A stretch of DNA of 64,000 bases from Deltaproteobacteria bacterium (GCA_016713425.1 JADJPE010000005.1:1116001-1180000); one strand, 5' to 3'; positions 1 through 8,600 are shown, counted from the first letter of the stretch. Numbers and translations are program-made. Notes: generated by a model from the sequence alone, not told the origin.

Positions 1-707
1 TGCTCAAGCTGAGAAACGAAATCGCTCAAAGCGAACAAGAACGGCGCCTCATGCCGACAGAAGAGCTTTTCCTGCGCGAAGCTGAGATCGTTCGACGCAT
101 CTCGCACCCCGCAATCCCAGCGATCGTCGATGCCGGGCAAGATGGGGGCCACGTCTACATCGTCTACCCGGCGCTCCCAGGCGTGACGCTCGAGCATCGA
201 ATGGCTCACGGCGCGCCCATTTCGCTCGACGAGGCGCTCGCCATTGTCGGCCAGCTCGCCGATGCGCTCGCCGCGATGCACGATGCCGGATACGTCCACT
301 GTGGGATCAAGCCGCAGAACATCAACATCGACGAAGACCGCACCACCGTGCTCTCCGATTTCTCGCAGGCTTCGCCCCTCGACGGTCCGCTCCATCCACT
401 GCTCAGCCGAGACCTCTTCGTGCTCACGCCGGAGTTCCTGACCCAGAACATCTATTCCCAAGCCTCGGATCAGTTTGCGCTCGGCACGGTCCTCTATCAG
501 CTCCTCACGGGAACTCGACCATTTCGTGGTCTCGACGACCATGCGTACCGCGATGCGATCATTCACAAGGCGGCAAGATCACCCAATGAGCTCGACTCTC
601 GGATCGACCCGACCATTTCGGCGATCGTTCTCCGCATGCTCGCCAAAGATCCGGCGAAGCGATTCCCGAATTGCCGAGCAGTCAAACAGATACTCTCTGA
701 CGCATGA
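1..707 (+). CDS. Ser/Thr protein kinase domain (3' part), probable pseudokinase
   Basis: The reading frame is already open at the left edge (codons start at base 3), so the true start lies outside. It encodes the C-terminal part of a Hanks-type kinase domain. Counting from the Met at 51, the catalytic loop reads HCGIKPQNINID (about residues 83-94), the metal-binding motif is SDFSQA instead of DFG, and the P+1/APE region is TPEFL, followed by SDQFALGTVLYQLLTG. The catalytic Asp of HRD is Gly here, while the Lys and Asn of the loop and the Asp of DFG remain. By family knowledge such a protein should transfer phosphate poorly and may instead bind ATP or act as a scaffold. No domain follows the kinase. 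The kinase fold is certain; loss of activity is inferred. Confidence 0.85.
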   Translation, partial: LKLRNEIAQSEQERRLMPTEELFLREAEIVRRISHPAIPAIVDAGQDGGHVYIVYPALPGVTLEHRMAHGAPISLDEALAIVGQLADALAAMHDAGYVHCGIKPQNINIDEDRTTVLSDFSQASPLDGPLHPLLSRDLFVLTPEFLTQNIYSQASDQFALGTVLYQLLTGTRPFRGLDDHAYRDAIIHKAARSPNELDSRIDPTISAIVLRMLAKDPAKRFPNCRAVKQILSDA

Positions 708-730
708 TTTGACGATCTGCGCTCAAATCA
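705..730. terminator. Inverted repeat between convergent genes
   Basis: An 8-bp perfect inverted repeat (TGATTTGA at 705-712, TCAAATCA at 723-730) has a 10-nt loop and contains both stop codons of the converging kinase and CNNM genes. The stem is AT-rich and has no clear T-tract, so it is only a weak candidate for a bidirectional terminator. Confidence 0.3.
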
Positions 731-2035
731 CGGCACGAGCCTCGGCTCCTGACGCGCGTCGTCCGCTTCGTTCGGCTGTCCGAGGAGAAGGGCTTCGACG
801 TGGAGAACCTTTCCGCGCCTCATTCGGGTGACCTTGAAGCGCCAACGTCCAATCGAAAAGACGCCACCCGTCCGCAGCTTCCCGCGAAGCATGTCGGCTG
901 CGAGATCGTTGACGTCGAAGCGTCCGTCCAGATCGACGTTGTGAAGCCCGGCCGGTGGCAGCTTCAAGATCTCGACGGCCTTGCTCCACGGCGTGCCGCC
1001 GCCCAGGCGATAAAGGCCGGTGCGCATGAACTCGATGTTGTCAGGACTTCGATCGTACTCGTCGTCGACCTCGCCGATCAGCTCTTCGACAACGTCTTCG
1101 AGCGTCACCATGCCCACGACCTTGCCTTGGTCGTCTTTCACGATCGCCAAGTGCTCGTGGTTCATCGAGAAGCACTGAAGAAGACCCGACACATCCATCG
1201 ACTCTCGGACCTCGAGCGGCGTGCGCACCGCCTCGCCGAGCACACGGGCGAGGCCGCTGTCTTCGAGGAGGTCAGGTTCGTCGACGATACGCCATAAGAC
1301 GTCCTTGATGTTCACGAATCCAACGATGTCCTCGAGACTGTGATGACACAGGATCACGCGCGTGTGCATCGACCGGCGCGCCTTGATCAAATTCTTCTCG
1401 GCGTCGTCCGCCAACGCGAGAAACACAATGTCCTCGCGATGGATCATGAGCTGATCGACCGACATTCTCGGCAATCGGGATGCAGACTCGATGATCATCT
1501 GGCCTTCGCGGCCAAGCGCCTTGTGGTGGACCGCCAGACGCGCCATCGCTCTCAGGTCGTCGAGGCTGACGACGCCGGTCTGCTTGCCCACGCCGAGCAT
1601 GCCGCTGATCCGCTCGACGACCCAGGTCATGGGCCGCATCAAAGTGACCACCAACCGCAGCGGCCGAGCGATCAAGAGCGAGACCGGAACCGCGTGCCGG
1701 ACGCCGAGCGTCTTCGGGAGAAGCTCCGAGAACACCAGCACCGCAATCGTGAACGTCACGGTGAACGCTGCTATGTTTGCCCCAGCGAAAACGCGTTGAT
1801 ACTCACGCCCCGCAAAGGCCGCGCCCGCCGTGTTGGCGACGGTGTTCAGGACCAAAATAGCCACCACCGGCCGATCCAGGTGGTCCTTCATCCACGAGAC
1901 CAGACGAGCGGGACGACTCGTCTCGACGAGCGTCTCGATGCGCACGCGACTCACGCTCAGAAGCGCTGCCTCCGATAGGGAGCAGAAGAACGAAGTAGCA
2001 ATGACCATGAAGACGGTCAGGAGTAGGAGAAACAC
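728..2035 (-). CDS. CNNM/CorC (HlyC) family membrane protein
   Basis: This 435-aa protein has the standard CNNM/CorC layout. An N-terminal DUF21 membrane domain (about residues 1-150) begins with a hydrophobic helix and FFCSLSEAALLSVSR, the usual SxxE(A)A signature. A pair of CBS domains follows (about 190-315; the second ends in GMVTLEDVVEELIGEV). A CorC_HlyC domain closes it (about 340-425). Characterised relatives are linked to Mg2+/Co2+ efflux or homeostasis at the inner membrane; the older name hemolysin is misleading. The start is a GTG at 2035, followed directly by the first hydrophobic stretch. It is transcribed toward the kinase gene and away from the CNBD protein, and appears monocistronic. 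Confidence 0.9.
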   Translation of the reverse strand: MFLLLLTVFMVIATSFFCSLSEAALLSVSRVRIETLVETSRPARLVSWMKDHLDRPVVAILVLNTVANTAGAAFAGREYQRVFAGANIAAFTVTFTIAVLVFSELLPKTLGVRHAVPVSLLIARPLRLVVTLMRPMTWVVERISGMLGVGKQTGVVSLDDLRAMARLAVHHKALGREGQMIIESASRLPRMSVDQLMIHREDIVFLALADDAEKNLIKARRSMHTRVILCHHSLEDIVGFVNIKDVLWRIVDEPDLLEDSGLARVLGEAVRTPLEVRESMDVSGLLQCFSMNHEHLAIVKDDQGKVVGMVTLEDVVEELIGEVDDEYDRSPDNIEFMRTGLYRLGGGTPWSKAVEILKLPPAGLHNVDLDGRFDVNDLAADMLRGKLRTGGVFSIGRWRFKVTRMRRGKVLHVEALLLGQPNEADDARQEPRLVP

Positions 2036-2175
2036 GGCGAGTTCGACGGAAGCTTACGTCGAGCGGGACGGCTACGGCCAGCTCATTTCGGTCGGCAGGT
2101 GCCAAAAGGCGCCGGTCGTAGCGAGAGGGGCCAAAGAAGAGCGCCTGGCACCTGTCCGGGCGGGCATTTCCCCGA

Positions 2176-3558
2176 TCACAGGATGATGAGGTCATCGACC
2201 TCGAGCACGACGCCCTCCTGAGATAGGGCGCCTTCGTTCCCTTCCATGCGTTCTTGGGAAAGCGTCGCGAGATACGCACGGAGGCGCGGATGCGCCTCGA
2301 TGAACGCATCGAACCGATTCTTCTCGAGGACGAGAACCACGGATTTTTCGGTGGCCCGCACGGTCGCGGTCGTCTTGCGTTCCGCGAGGAGCGAAATCTC
2401 TCCAAAGACATCGCCAGCGCGCAGATAGGCAAGCACGAGCCGGTCTCCGGCCGGGTCGATCGCGCTGACCTCGAACTCGCCCTCGAGCACGAGATGAAGC
2501 CCGGGCGCGCTCACCGCCTCTTCGATCACGACCTGGCTGGCTTCGATGACCTGGGGCACGAAGGCCTTCAGCATCTGGAGGCGCTCATCGTCATCGAACG
2601 CGGAGAAGAGAGGCGAGGTCGCCATAAGATTCATGAGAAGACGGCGACGCGCAAAGTTCACGACCTCGTCAACGATCGTCGGGTACGCCGTCGCGACCGA
2701 TTCAACGACGCTGCGGTCGATCTCGAACAACTCGGAGGGCTGCGTCGTACGTACCGTTGCCGATCGCGGTTTCTGCGTAATCAAGGCCATCTCGCCGAAC
2801 AGCGACCCCGGACCCAAACGAGCCAGCACGCGGTGGCCATCGTTCTCGGACGACACCTCGACCTCGCCTTGGAGCAAGACGTAGACCGAGCTACCGGTGG
2901 ATCCTTGCTGAATCACGATCTCATCGGGCCCGAGGTTGACATAGCCAAGCCGCTCGACAAGCGAAACGAAAGCATCGGCGGAGAGGTCGGAGAAGAGTGG
3001 GACAGCGACCTTCATGGCATCGAGCGCATCCCGCGAGGCGTCAACACCCGGCCGGCGCTCATCACGATCGCTGCACTCACCCGCCCCATCGACGGCGACC
3101 GAGAGCGCGAGGGACTGAGCGACCTCGAAAAGCTCCGCCTCAGACTCGATCGTCAGGAGGCTATCCGGCGTTTCGTCGATCCGCACGAAGGGCGGTGTAG
3201 GCGGCGTGACACGCGCGCGGTCGCGCGAAACAACGCCGGCGATCATCGGATGGATGCGGGCGAGGAGCCCGCGAACCCGCTTGACATCGACGCCAAAGCT
3301 GAAGGCCGCCCGGCAGACCGCGATCGCCGAGAGCACGAAACCTCCCGCCAAGAGAGACTCCGCTGTCGTAAGAAGCACATCGACCGCGATCCCCGGCCGA
3401 TCGATCGCGCCGAACGAGAGCCCGACCTTCACCCGCGCCCGGTGATCGCGGGGAGACACGCGGACGATCTCCGCGGCGAAACGGAGCGCACCGACGAAAT
3501 CACCGGCGGCGGCGGCCTCATCTGCACGATCGTGGAGCTCTTCGGTTGAAATGGACAT
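2176..3558 (-). CDS. Double cyclic nucleotide-binding domain protein
   Basis: The ATG at 3558 is preceded by GAGG at good spacing; an in-frame ATG at 3582 is also possible. The product is about 460 aa. An N-terminal helical, TPR-like region (about 1-120) precedes two cNMP-binding (CAP-type) domains. The first has the phosphate-binding cassette FGEMALITQKPRSATVR with its Arg. The second reads FGEISLLAERKTTATVR, where the ligand-contacting Arg-Ala is Thr-Thr, so the second pocket is probably degenerate. No membrane segment or DNA-binding domain is visible, so it is probably a soluble cAMP/cGMP sensor or regulatory subunit with unknown partners. It lies 140 bp upstream of the CNNM gene on the same strand. 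Confidence 0.85.
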   Translation of the reverse strand: MSISTEELHDRADEAAAAGDFVGALRFAAEIVRVSPRDHRARVKVGLSFGAIDRPGIAVDVLLTTAESLLAGGFVLSAIAVCRAAFSFGVDVKRVRGLLARIHPMIAGVVSRDRARVTPPTPPFVRIDETPDSLLTIESEAELFEVAQSLALSVAVDGAGECSDRDERRPGVDASRDALDAMKVAVPLFSDLSADAFVSLVERLGYVNLGPDEIVIQQGSTGSSVYVLLQGEVEVSSENDGHRVLARLGPGSLFGEMALITQKPRSATVRTTQPSELFEIDRSVVESVATAYPTIVDEVVNFARRRLLMNLMATSPLFSAFDDDERLQMLKAFVPQVIEASQVVIEEAVSAPGLHLVLEGEFEVSAIDPAGDRLVLAYLRAGDVFGEISLLAERKTTATVRATEKSVVLVLEKNRFDAFIEAHPRLRAYLATLSQERMEGNEGALSQEGVVLEVDDLIIL

Positions 3559-3769
3559 CGGCGAAACCTCGTCGCGATCCATCTCGCCCAGCTCTCACGT
3601 TCCCCGTCTCCGGAGGCGGCGGGTCAAAAACCCTGTTCACGACCCAAAACGGCGGACGTGGGATACAAAACGGGATCGATACGCTCGCCCACGCATAAGC
3701 CATCGACAGAAATCGAGCAATCGAGGCGGTCGTCCGCTCGTACACTCTCGGTAAGGAGAACCCGAGTGT

Positions 3770-4420
3770 GTGTCGCGACCGAAAACGCCTCCTTCGGGCG
3801 CGCAAGGCGTCGAGCCCACAAGTTGTCGCTCGGAGCTTGACCATGGTACCCCTCGTCGGGTGCACGCCTGGAATGCTCGCCCAGGTGAGCGAGAATCGAG
3901 CGGGGCCGCTGGCGCCTCGACACGAGTCTCGATTCGAGACGTCACCGACGAAGACCTCAAGGCATTGCTTGAGCTCTGGCACGAGCTCATGGACCTGCAC
4001 GTCGCGCTCGACGAAAGGTTTCAGCTGGCGCCAAACGCAGACCAACGATTCTACGGTTACATCGAAACGGCCCGCAGCCGGGACGACTATTTCGTTCGCC
4101 TCGCCGCTGACGGCCCAGAGATTGTCGGTTTCGCCGTGTCGTGCATACTCCCCAACAGCCCGGTCTATCAGACTCGATGGATCGGGTACATCAACGACCT
4201 CTGCGTGGCAAAGGCGGCACGACGACAAGGGATCGGCAAACGCCTCGCAGTGGACGCAGTCCGCTGGCTCACGCAAAGCGGGGCCGAAACCGTCGAAGTC
4301 TATGTCGCCAAACGCAACCAGACGGCCGTCGACTTCTGGCACCGAATCGGCGGGACCGACTACCTCGAACGGCTGACCCTCGACGTCGAGCGGCTGCAGG
4401 GCAAGAGTAGGGCGAAATGA
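3770..4420 (+). CDS. GNAT family N-acetyltransferase
   Basis: The catalytic fold begins at VSIRDVTDEDLKALLELWHE (about residue 52). The acetyl-CoA pyrophosphate loop is RRQGIGKRL, after the beta-4 strand YINDLCVAKAA, and the C-terminal beta/alpha region reads VEVYVAKRNQTAVDFWHRIG. This is a complete GNAT domain; the substrate is unknown. The GTG at 3770 has AAGGAG 11 nt upstream, but the first 50 residues are compositionally odd and do not belong to the fold, so the true start may be later. The stop overlaps the ATG of the next gene by 4 bp (ATGA), so the two are translationally coupled and probably functionally linked. Confidence 0.85.
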   Translation: MSRPKTPPSGAQGVEPTSCRSELDHGTPRRVHAWNARPGERESSGAAGASTRVSIRDVTDEDLKALLELWHELMDLHVALDERFQLAPNADQRFYGYIETARSRDDYFVRLAADGPEIVGFAVSCILPNSPVYQTRWIGYINDLCVAKAARRQGIGKRLAVDAVRWLTQSGAETVEVYVAKRNQTAVDFWHRIGGTDYLERLTLDVERLQGKSRAK

Positions 4421-5352
4421 CGCAGGCCGCGCGAGCGGAGGCGATGATCGAGACGCTCACGCGCCTCGTTCGAGCACGCCGTAAGCAGCACGACGATGAG
4501 CAGCATCCAGACGATGGACTGGCGTCACTCGTAACCGCACTCCGGGAGATCATCGACGGGAGCCTGCTCCCAGCGAACGATGTCGTCGTGATGGGCCGCG
4601 AGGACGAAGCGCGCCTGCAGTCCGTAGACCTCAGCCGAACGGGCGGCTCGAAATACACCCCGTCGTCGACGCCCCATTATCTCGAAAGCTACTACGAAGA
4701 CGAATCTCTGCGTCCGTCGACCGTCGGGCTGCATGAACGCCCCTGCGCCGCGGTCTCGGCCGACGGCACACCTCACTCGTTGTCCGAGGAGGAACGCATC
4801 CTGCTGGGCGTCGGCCCCAAAGCAAAAGCCGAAGCGAAAGCCGAGGTAAATGCCGAAGCGAAAGCCGAGGTAAATGCCGAAGCGAAAGCCGAGGTAAATG
4901 CCGAAGCGAAAGCCGAGGTGCATGCCGAAGCGAAAGCCGAGGTACGTGCCGAGGTACGTGCCGAGACGGAACGCACCCCGGTGATGATCCACATGCTGGA
5001 AGGCCCGCCCAAGCGCGGAGAGGTCGCCCAATTCGCGCCGGCGTCGGGTACCGTCGAACTCTGGCCGGACGCGCCCTCTGATTCAGGACCAGAGCGTGTG
5101 CCCATTCGCCAGGTGCTCGCTGTATTCCTAGGTCGGCCTCGAAGCGCGCCGTCCCATGGTCGAGCAGAGGCACCACCGCAAGGTCAAGTCATCGTCGCCC
5201 GATTGGTCAATGGTCGAGCGATCCGGGGCATCACCTCGGACTACCGCCCCGGCGCGACCGCGATGACGGTCGTGCCGCAGCCGAGTCGTCCGGGCATTGT
5301 TCTGATCTGGGTTCCCGCTTGGTCGGTGCGGGCCATCGAAATCGAAGGATGA
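4417..5352 (+). CDS. Unknown protein with an Ala/Lys/Glu octapeptide repeat
   Basis: This 311-aa protein is coupled to the GNAT gene by an ATGA overlap. Its N-terminal part (about 1-50) is helical and charged. Residues 138-182 are five near-identical octapeptides (AEAKAEVN-type) encoded by a 24-bp tandem repeat, likely to form a single alpha helix. The C-terminal part (about 185-311) is a predicted beta-rich domain with the segment VIVARLVNGRAIRGITSDY and the ending VWVPAWSVRAIEIEG-like, reminiscent of small PilZ/SH3-like barrels; that likeness is only an impression. No function is assigned. It has no signal peptide, so it should be cytoplasmic. The acetyltransferase might act on the Lys-rich helix; this is speculative. 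Confidence 0.75.
   Translation: MTQAARAEAMIETLTRLVRARRKQHDDEQHPDDGLASLVTALREIIDGSLLPANDVVVMGREDEARLQSVDLSRTGGSKYTPSSTPHYLESYYEDESLRPSTVGLHERPCAAVSADGTPHSLSEEERILLGVGPKAKAEAKAEVNAEAKAEVNAEAKAEVNAEAKAEVHAEAKAEVRAEVRAETERTPVMIHMLEGPPKRGEVAQFAPASGTVELWPDAPSDSGPERVPIRQVLAVFLGRPRSAPSHGRAEAPPQGQVIVARLVNGRAIRGITSDYRPGATAMTVVPQPSRPGIVLIWVPAWSVRAIEIEG
4828..4959 (+). repeat. 24-bp in-frame tandem repeat
   Basis: Five copies of a 24-bp unit beginning GCCGAAGCGAAAGCCGAGGT occupy 4828-4947. The first three are identical and the last two differ only in the final codon. A 12-bp partial copy follows (4948-4959). The near-identity at the DNA level indicates recent expansion by slippage or unequal recombination. 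It encodes the Ala/Lys/Glu helix of the 311-aa protein. Confidence 0.95.
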
Positions 5353-5359
5353 CCGTGTT

Positions 5360-5376
5360 GGCCGGGTGGCCCGGCC
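5360..5376. terminator. GC-rich hairpin between convergent genes
   Basis: GGCCGGG (5360-5366) and CCCGGCC (5370-5376) form a 7-bp perfect stem with a 3-nt loop, 8 bp after the stop of the 311-aa gene and upstream of the converging regulator. No long T-tract follows, so this is a candidate terminator only. Confidence 0.4.
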
Positions 5377-5469
5377 TCGGACGGCAGACATACCCCCCAA
5401 GGCAAGGCCAACCCGACAGCCGCACCACCCACACCCAGCACAGCCGACACGCTGAGTGCGCGCTCGGCA

Positions 5470-6150
5470 CTACGGCATCACAAGCCCAGTGCGAATGGCG
5501 AGAAGCACCGCATCCGCAACGTTCGACGCACCGAGCTTCTTGAACAGGCGCGCACGGTGCGCTTCGACCGTCTTCACACTGATCGAGAGCCGCTCGCCGA
5601 TGGCCTGATTGCTATGCCCATTCGCCATCAGTTCGAGAACTTCCCGCTCGCGCGCAGTGATCTGGACCGCCGCCCGCTCGCGCTCCGTCGCCGCACCCGA
5701 GACAAAGCTTCGCCCCTCGCCCACCGCCTGGATCGCAAACACCAGATCCGCCACATACGGCTGCTTGATCACAATCCCGGACGCGCCCACCTCGGACAGG
5801 GCGCGCAAGAAGTCGTCGTCGCCTCGAGCCGTCGTGACCACGATGCGAACGTCGGGTACCTGCGCTCTCAGCGCCCGCACAAAATCGATCGGACCCTGGT
5901 CTCCAGAATGGACGTCCAGATCGACGACCACGTACTTCGCGCCCGCGGCTCGGATCTCGCTCACGTCGACGCCCCTTGTCTCACTCACCTGCAACCGCAT
6001 CGCCCGCTTGCGAAGCCAATGCTCCAGTTGGGGAGGCACCTTCGGTGCGTAGACAATCACGAGTTCTTGGGCCTCACCCGCCGCTTCCGTCGTCGAAGTG
6101 TTCGGTTCAGCCATCGCTTGGTTATTCATCATCGGACCACCCTCGGTCAT
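5470..6150 (-). CDS. NarL/FixJ-type response regulator with atypical receiver
   Basis: The 226-aa protein has an N-terminal receiver-like domain (about residues 28-150) and a C-terminal LuxR-type HTH (about 160-222: ITAREREVLELMANGHSNQA and SISVKTVEAHRARLFKKLG). In the receiver, the acidic pair that normally follows beta-1 is missing (LVIVYAPK). The candidate phospho-Asp is in YVVVDLD and the conserved Lys in GIVIKQPY. Magnesium-dependent phosphorylation may therefore be weak or absent. No histidine kinase is adjacent. The start used is the ATG at 6150; ATGs at 6132 and 6129 are alternatives. Confidence 0.85.
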   Translation of the reverse strand: MTEGGPMMNNQAMAEPNTSTTEAAGEAQELVIVYAPKVPPQLEHWLRKRAMRLQVSETRGVDVSEIRAAGAKYVVVDLDVHSGDQGPIDFVRALRAQVPDVRIVVTTARGDDDFLRALSEVGASGIVIKQPYVADLVFAIQAVGEGRSFVSGAATERERAAVQITAREREVLELMANGHSNQAIGERLSISVKTVEAHRARLFKKLGASNVADAVLLAIRTGLVMP

Positions 6151-6181
6151 TCACTCTGCCCTCAGCCCCCCGTTTGAGCGG

Positions 6182-6199
6182 TAAAACGCCTTTCGGCGT
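6182..6199 (-). terminator. Rho-independent terminator downstream of the tlpA-like operon
   Basis: Read on the minus strand, ACGCC-GAAA-GGCGT is a 5-bp stem with a GNRA tetraloop, followed at once by TTT. It lies 76 nt after the stop of the 516-aa gene and before the start of the LuxR-type gene, where the upstream operon would be expected to end. Confidence 0.5.
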
Positions 6200-6274
6200 A
6201 ACCCGCAACGTAGAGGTCTTATGCTTAGTCGTTTCTCCCTGTTAGTCCACGAAAAAACTCTGCACTCTCCAATT

Positions 6275-7825
6275 TCAGGCACGAAAACGCCGGCTCGGCA
6301 GAGAGCCCTCTAATTCCAATGGCTTACGATCGCGGTCGGATCGGCCGTGGCCGGCCAGGCGTCGAACCAGAAGCGATGAAAGTGCAAGCCGGGCCGCGTT
6401 GAGCTGTGCAATTTCACGGGTTAACCCGCCAAATAGAGCCATCGGATCCGCCGGATAACAAGCGACGACAGGGGACAGATCGGCGGGAATATCGCCGAGG
6501 ACGACGGCCCGACGGATCCGGCCGGCGAGCCGGAGCGGATCGTCACCGCAAAACGTCGCCGCACTCGCCTCCAGACGCTCGACGGGCTGCACCGCCACGC
6601 GAAGACGCTTCGCTTGGCGCTCGAGGCGATTGCCCGCGAGAAGCACCATCCCTTCTCGATCGTTGGCCAACGCCTTCGGCACGATGGGGCACATCGCCGC
6701 ATGGTGTACGCCAAGCACAACCGCGACGTCGGCCACCCGACGCCCGCCGAACAATCGCTCGAGCAACGCATCGCGAAGCGCTTCGACCGGGCTTGCAACA
6801 ACCCCCAAGCTTCCAACCGAACCAACGGGAATCGCAGCCCGATCGGGTGCCGCCAGCCGCTCGAGTTCCGCGACCCCCACGACACCGAGCCGGTCCTCGA
6901 GCAAAGCCAAGCCCGCGATCGCCTCGGCCCGCCGTCGCTCAGTCCAGAGCTCGGGATGAGCGCGCAGCAGATCGTCCGCAACGAGCGCCAGAAGATCGAC
7001 GTGAGGCAACGCATCACCACCGGCTGATGCGTCGAGCGCCTCGGCAAGACCGTCAAGGGAGAGGTGGGCTGGGTTGTCTCGCCCCCATTGCGCCAAGTCA
7101 TGCCCCGCGTCGCGCACGTAGGGAGAGACGAGGTCGAGGATGCGCGGTCCATCGGAAAGGATGACCGCCATGGGGCCAGCGGCACGTTCGAGCAACCAAT
7201 CTCCGAGTGCATGCCCACGGGCGATCCAGTGCGCCGGAAGAAGCGTAGGATGAACAACAAGTTCGGGCGGGGGCGCGATGCCTTCGCGCGCGAGGCGATG
7301 CAGCGTGGCGACCAACGCCGGAGCCGAACGGAGCTTCAGAACCATGGATTGACTGGCGTCGAGTTCAACCGCCAGGCGCAGAAAACCGGCGGCCTGCGGA
7401 TTGGCGTCGAGTCGCGTAAGTCGACCACGAATCCACTCGAGCGCTCGCCAGAACCGGCCAAGACAGGCCGCGGTTTCGATGACGGCTCGCCCCGGCGGAA
7501 CGACCACCGCCACCGCCCGATCCGCTTCGAACCAAGAAGTGCGCTCGGGCACGGGCGAAAAGCCAACCGGAACCTCGGGAACCAAAGACACCGTGTCGAC
7601 CCACGGCAGCTGAGGCGGAAGCGTCTCGTAGAGCGCCATCAGATGATCGAGCGCGCCGGCCGAACCGATCGGGCCGATCGAGCTGTTACCCCCGACCGAG
7701 CTGCTCGAACCGACCGAGCTGCTCGACTCGGCCAAAGGCGATGCCCAAGCCAGGAGCTCGAAGCTCACACGCCCCATCTCGAGGATCGTCGTCAGTCGGC
7801 GGTAGGTTGGGAAATCCGCGGTCAC
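6275..7825 (-). CDS. Unknown 516-aa protein coupled to TlpA-like thioredoxin
   Basis: The ATG at 7825 overlaps the stop of the upstream TlpA-like gene by 4 bp, so translation is coupled. The protein is Ala/Leu-rich and appears soluble and mostly helical. A Ser/Gly-rich stretch (about residues 33-55, SSSSVGSSSSVGGNSS then IGPIGSAG) separates a short N-terminal part from the rest. No signal peptide, convincing transmembrane helix or CxxC motif is visible. I do not recognise the family. Pairing with a membrane-anchored thiol protein suggests a linked role, but the sequence gives no direct clue. Confidence 0.75.
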   Translation of the reverse strand: MTADFPTYRRLTTILEMGRVSFELLAWASPLAESSSSVGSSSSVGGNSSIGPIGSAGALDHLMALYETLPPQLPWVDTVSLVPEVPVGFSPVPERTSWFEADRAVAVVVPPGRAVIETAACLGRFWRALEWIRGRLTRLDANPQAAGFLRLAVELDASQSMVLKLRSAPALVATLHRLAREGIAPPPELVVHPTLLPAHWIARGHALGDWLLERAAGPMAVILSDGPRILDLVSPYVRDAGHDLAQWGRDNPAHLSLDGLAEALDASAGGDALPHVDLLALVADDLLRAHPELWTERRRAEAIAGLALLEDRLGVVGVAELERLAAPDRAAIPVGSVGSLGVVASPVEALRDALLERLFGGRRVADVAVVLGVHHAAMCPIVPKALANDREGMVLLAGNRLERQAKRLRVAVQPVERLEASAATFCGDDPLRLAGRIRRAVVLGDIPADLSPVVACYPADPMALFGGLTREIAQLNAARLALSSLLVRRLAGHGRSDRDRKPLELEGSLPSRRFRA

Positions 7826-8496
7826 GGGGCACCTTCCTCGCGGGACAACCCATCAGCCCCTGGATCAGACCCTGGATCAGACCCTGGATCAGACCCTGGC
7901 GCTTGCTCGGCTCGGACGTCGGCCAACACGGCCTCGACGTCGGCCTCGAGCGCGCGTTCGTCGGCGGGCCCCCGATACATCCGCGCGATTCGACCCACCC
8001 GGTCGACGAGGAAAGACGTAGGCAGGCTGACGACGCCGAAGCGCCGAGCAAGCGTCCCCGAGTCGACGATGCTGTCGAAACTGAGATGATGCGCTTCGTG
8101 AAATGAACGCACGACCGTCACATCTTGGCCGTCTTGGTTCACACCCAGCACCGTGAAGCCCGCCGGACCATATTTCGCGGCGATCCGCGAAAGTGCGGGA
8201 AGCGACGCCACGCAGGGCGGACACCAAGTCGCCCAGAAATCCACCAGTACAACGCGTCCTCTTAGCGCCTGAAGGTCAGCGCGGCCGTCCAAAGATGGAC
8301 CTTCGAGTCTCGGCGCGCTGGCCCCGATTGCCGGCGGAGGGGGTGCCGTCGCTGTGAGCCAAAGCTTCCGCGAGGCCAAACCAAAAGCAAATGTGAGCAG
8401 CAAGATGATCGTGAGTCCCGACCGTAGGTCACGACGCACGCTCCCCTTCGCGGTCGGAGCGTGCGTTGCGTCATCCGACTCTTTCGGCACGTTCAT
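7822..8496 (-). CDS. TlpA/ResA-like thioredoxin, membrane-anchored
   Basis: Starting at the ATG at 8496 the protein is about 224 aa; the open frame extends to 8631 but the extra residues lack signal-sequence character. An N-terminal anchor helix (SGLTIILLLTFAFGLA) is followed by an extracytoplasmic TlpA/AhpC-type domain with the redox motif WCPPC in VVLVDFWATWCPPCVASLPA, and the cis-Pro region VVSLPTSFLVDRVGRI. Family members reduce or rearrange disulfides of periplasmic proteins, for example in cytochrome maturation. The C-terminus carries three repeats of GSDP from a 12-bp tandem repeat. It is divergent from the 906-aa gene and coupled to the 516-aa gene. Confidence 0.88.
   Translation of the reverse strand: MNVPKESDDATHAPTAKGSVRRDLRSGLTIILLLTFAFGLASRKLWLTATAPPPPAIGASAPRLEGPSLDGRADLQALRGRVVLVDFWATWCPPCVASLPALSRIAAKYGPAGFTVLGVNQDGQDVTVVRSFHEAHHLSFDSIVDSGTLARRFGVVSLPTSFLVDRVGRIARMYRGPADERALEADVEAVLADVRAEQAPGSDPGSDPGSDPGADGLSREEGAP
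7861..7896 (-). repeat. 12-bp in-frame tandem repeat in TlpA tail
   Basis: Three perfect copies of TGGATCAGACCC (plus strand) encode the Gly-Ser-Asp-Pro repeats at the C-terminus of the TlpA-like protein. They lie outside the thioredoxin fold. Confidence 0.95.
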
Positions 8497-8600
8497 AACC
8501 AGTTCGACCCATAGCGCGATCGTTGTCCAAGACGCCATGAACGGTTGCCCGAAAGACCCGACAAGTCGTCCGATTCGCCCCGCACACCCCCGATGTCCGG

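Noticed and set aside
2254..3549. 431-aa open frame opposite the CNBD gene
   Set aside because: Antisense shadow of a GC-rich gene; Arg/Asp/His-rich composition without any domain.
4828..4959. CRISPR-like direct repeats
   Set aside because: Copies are contiguous with no spacers and lie in frame inside a coding sequence; this is a tandem repeat.
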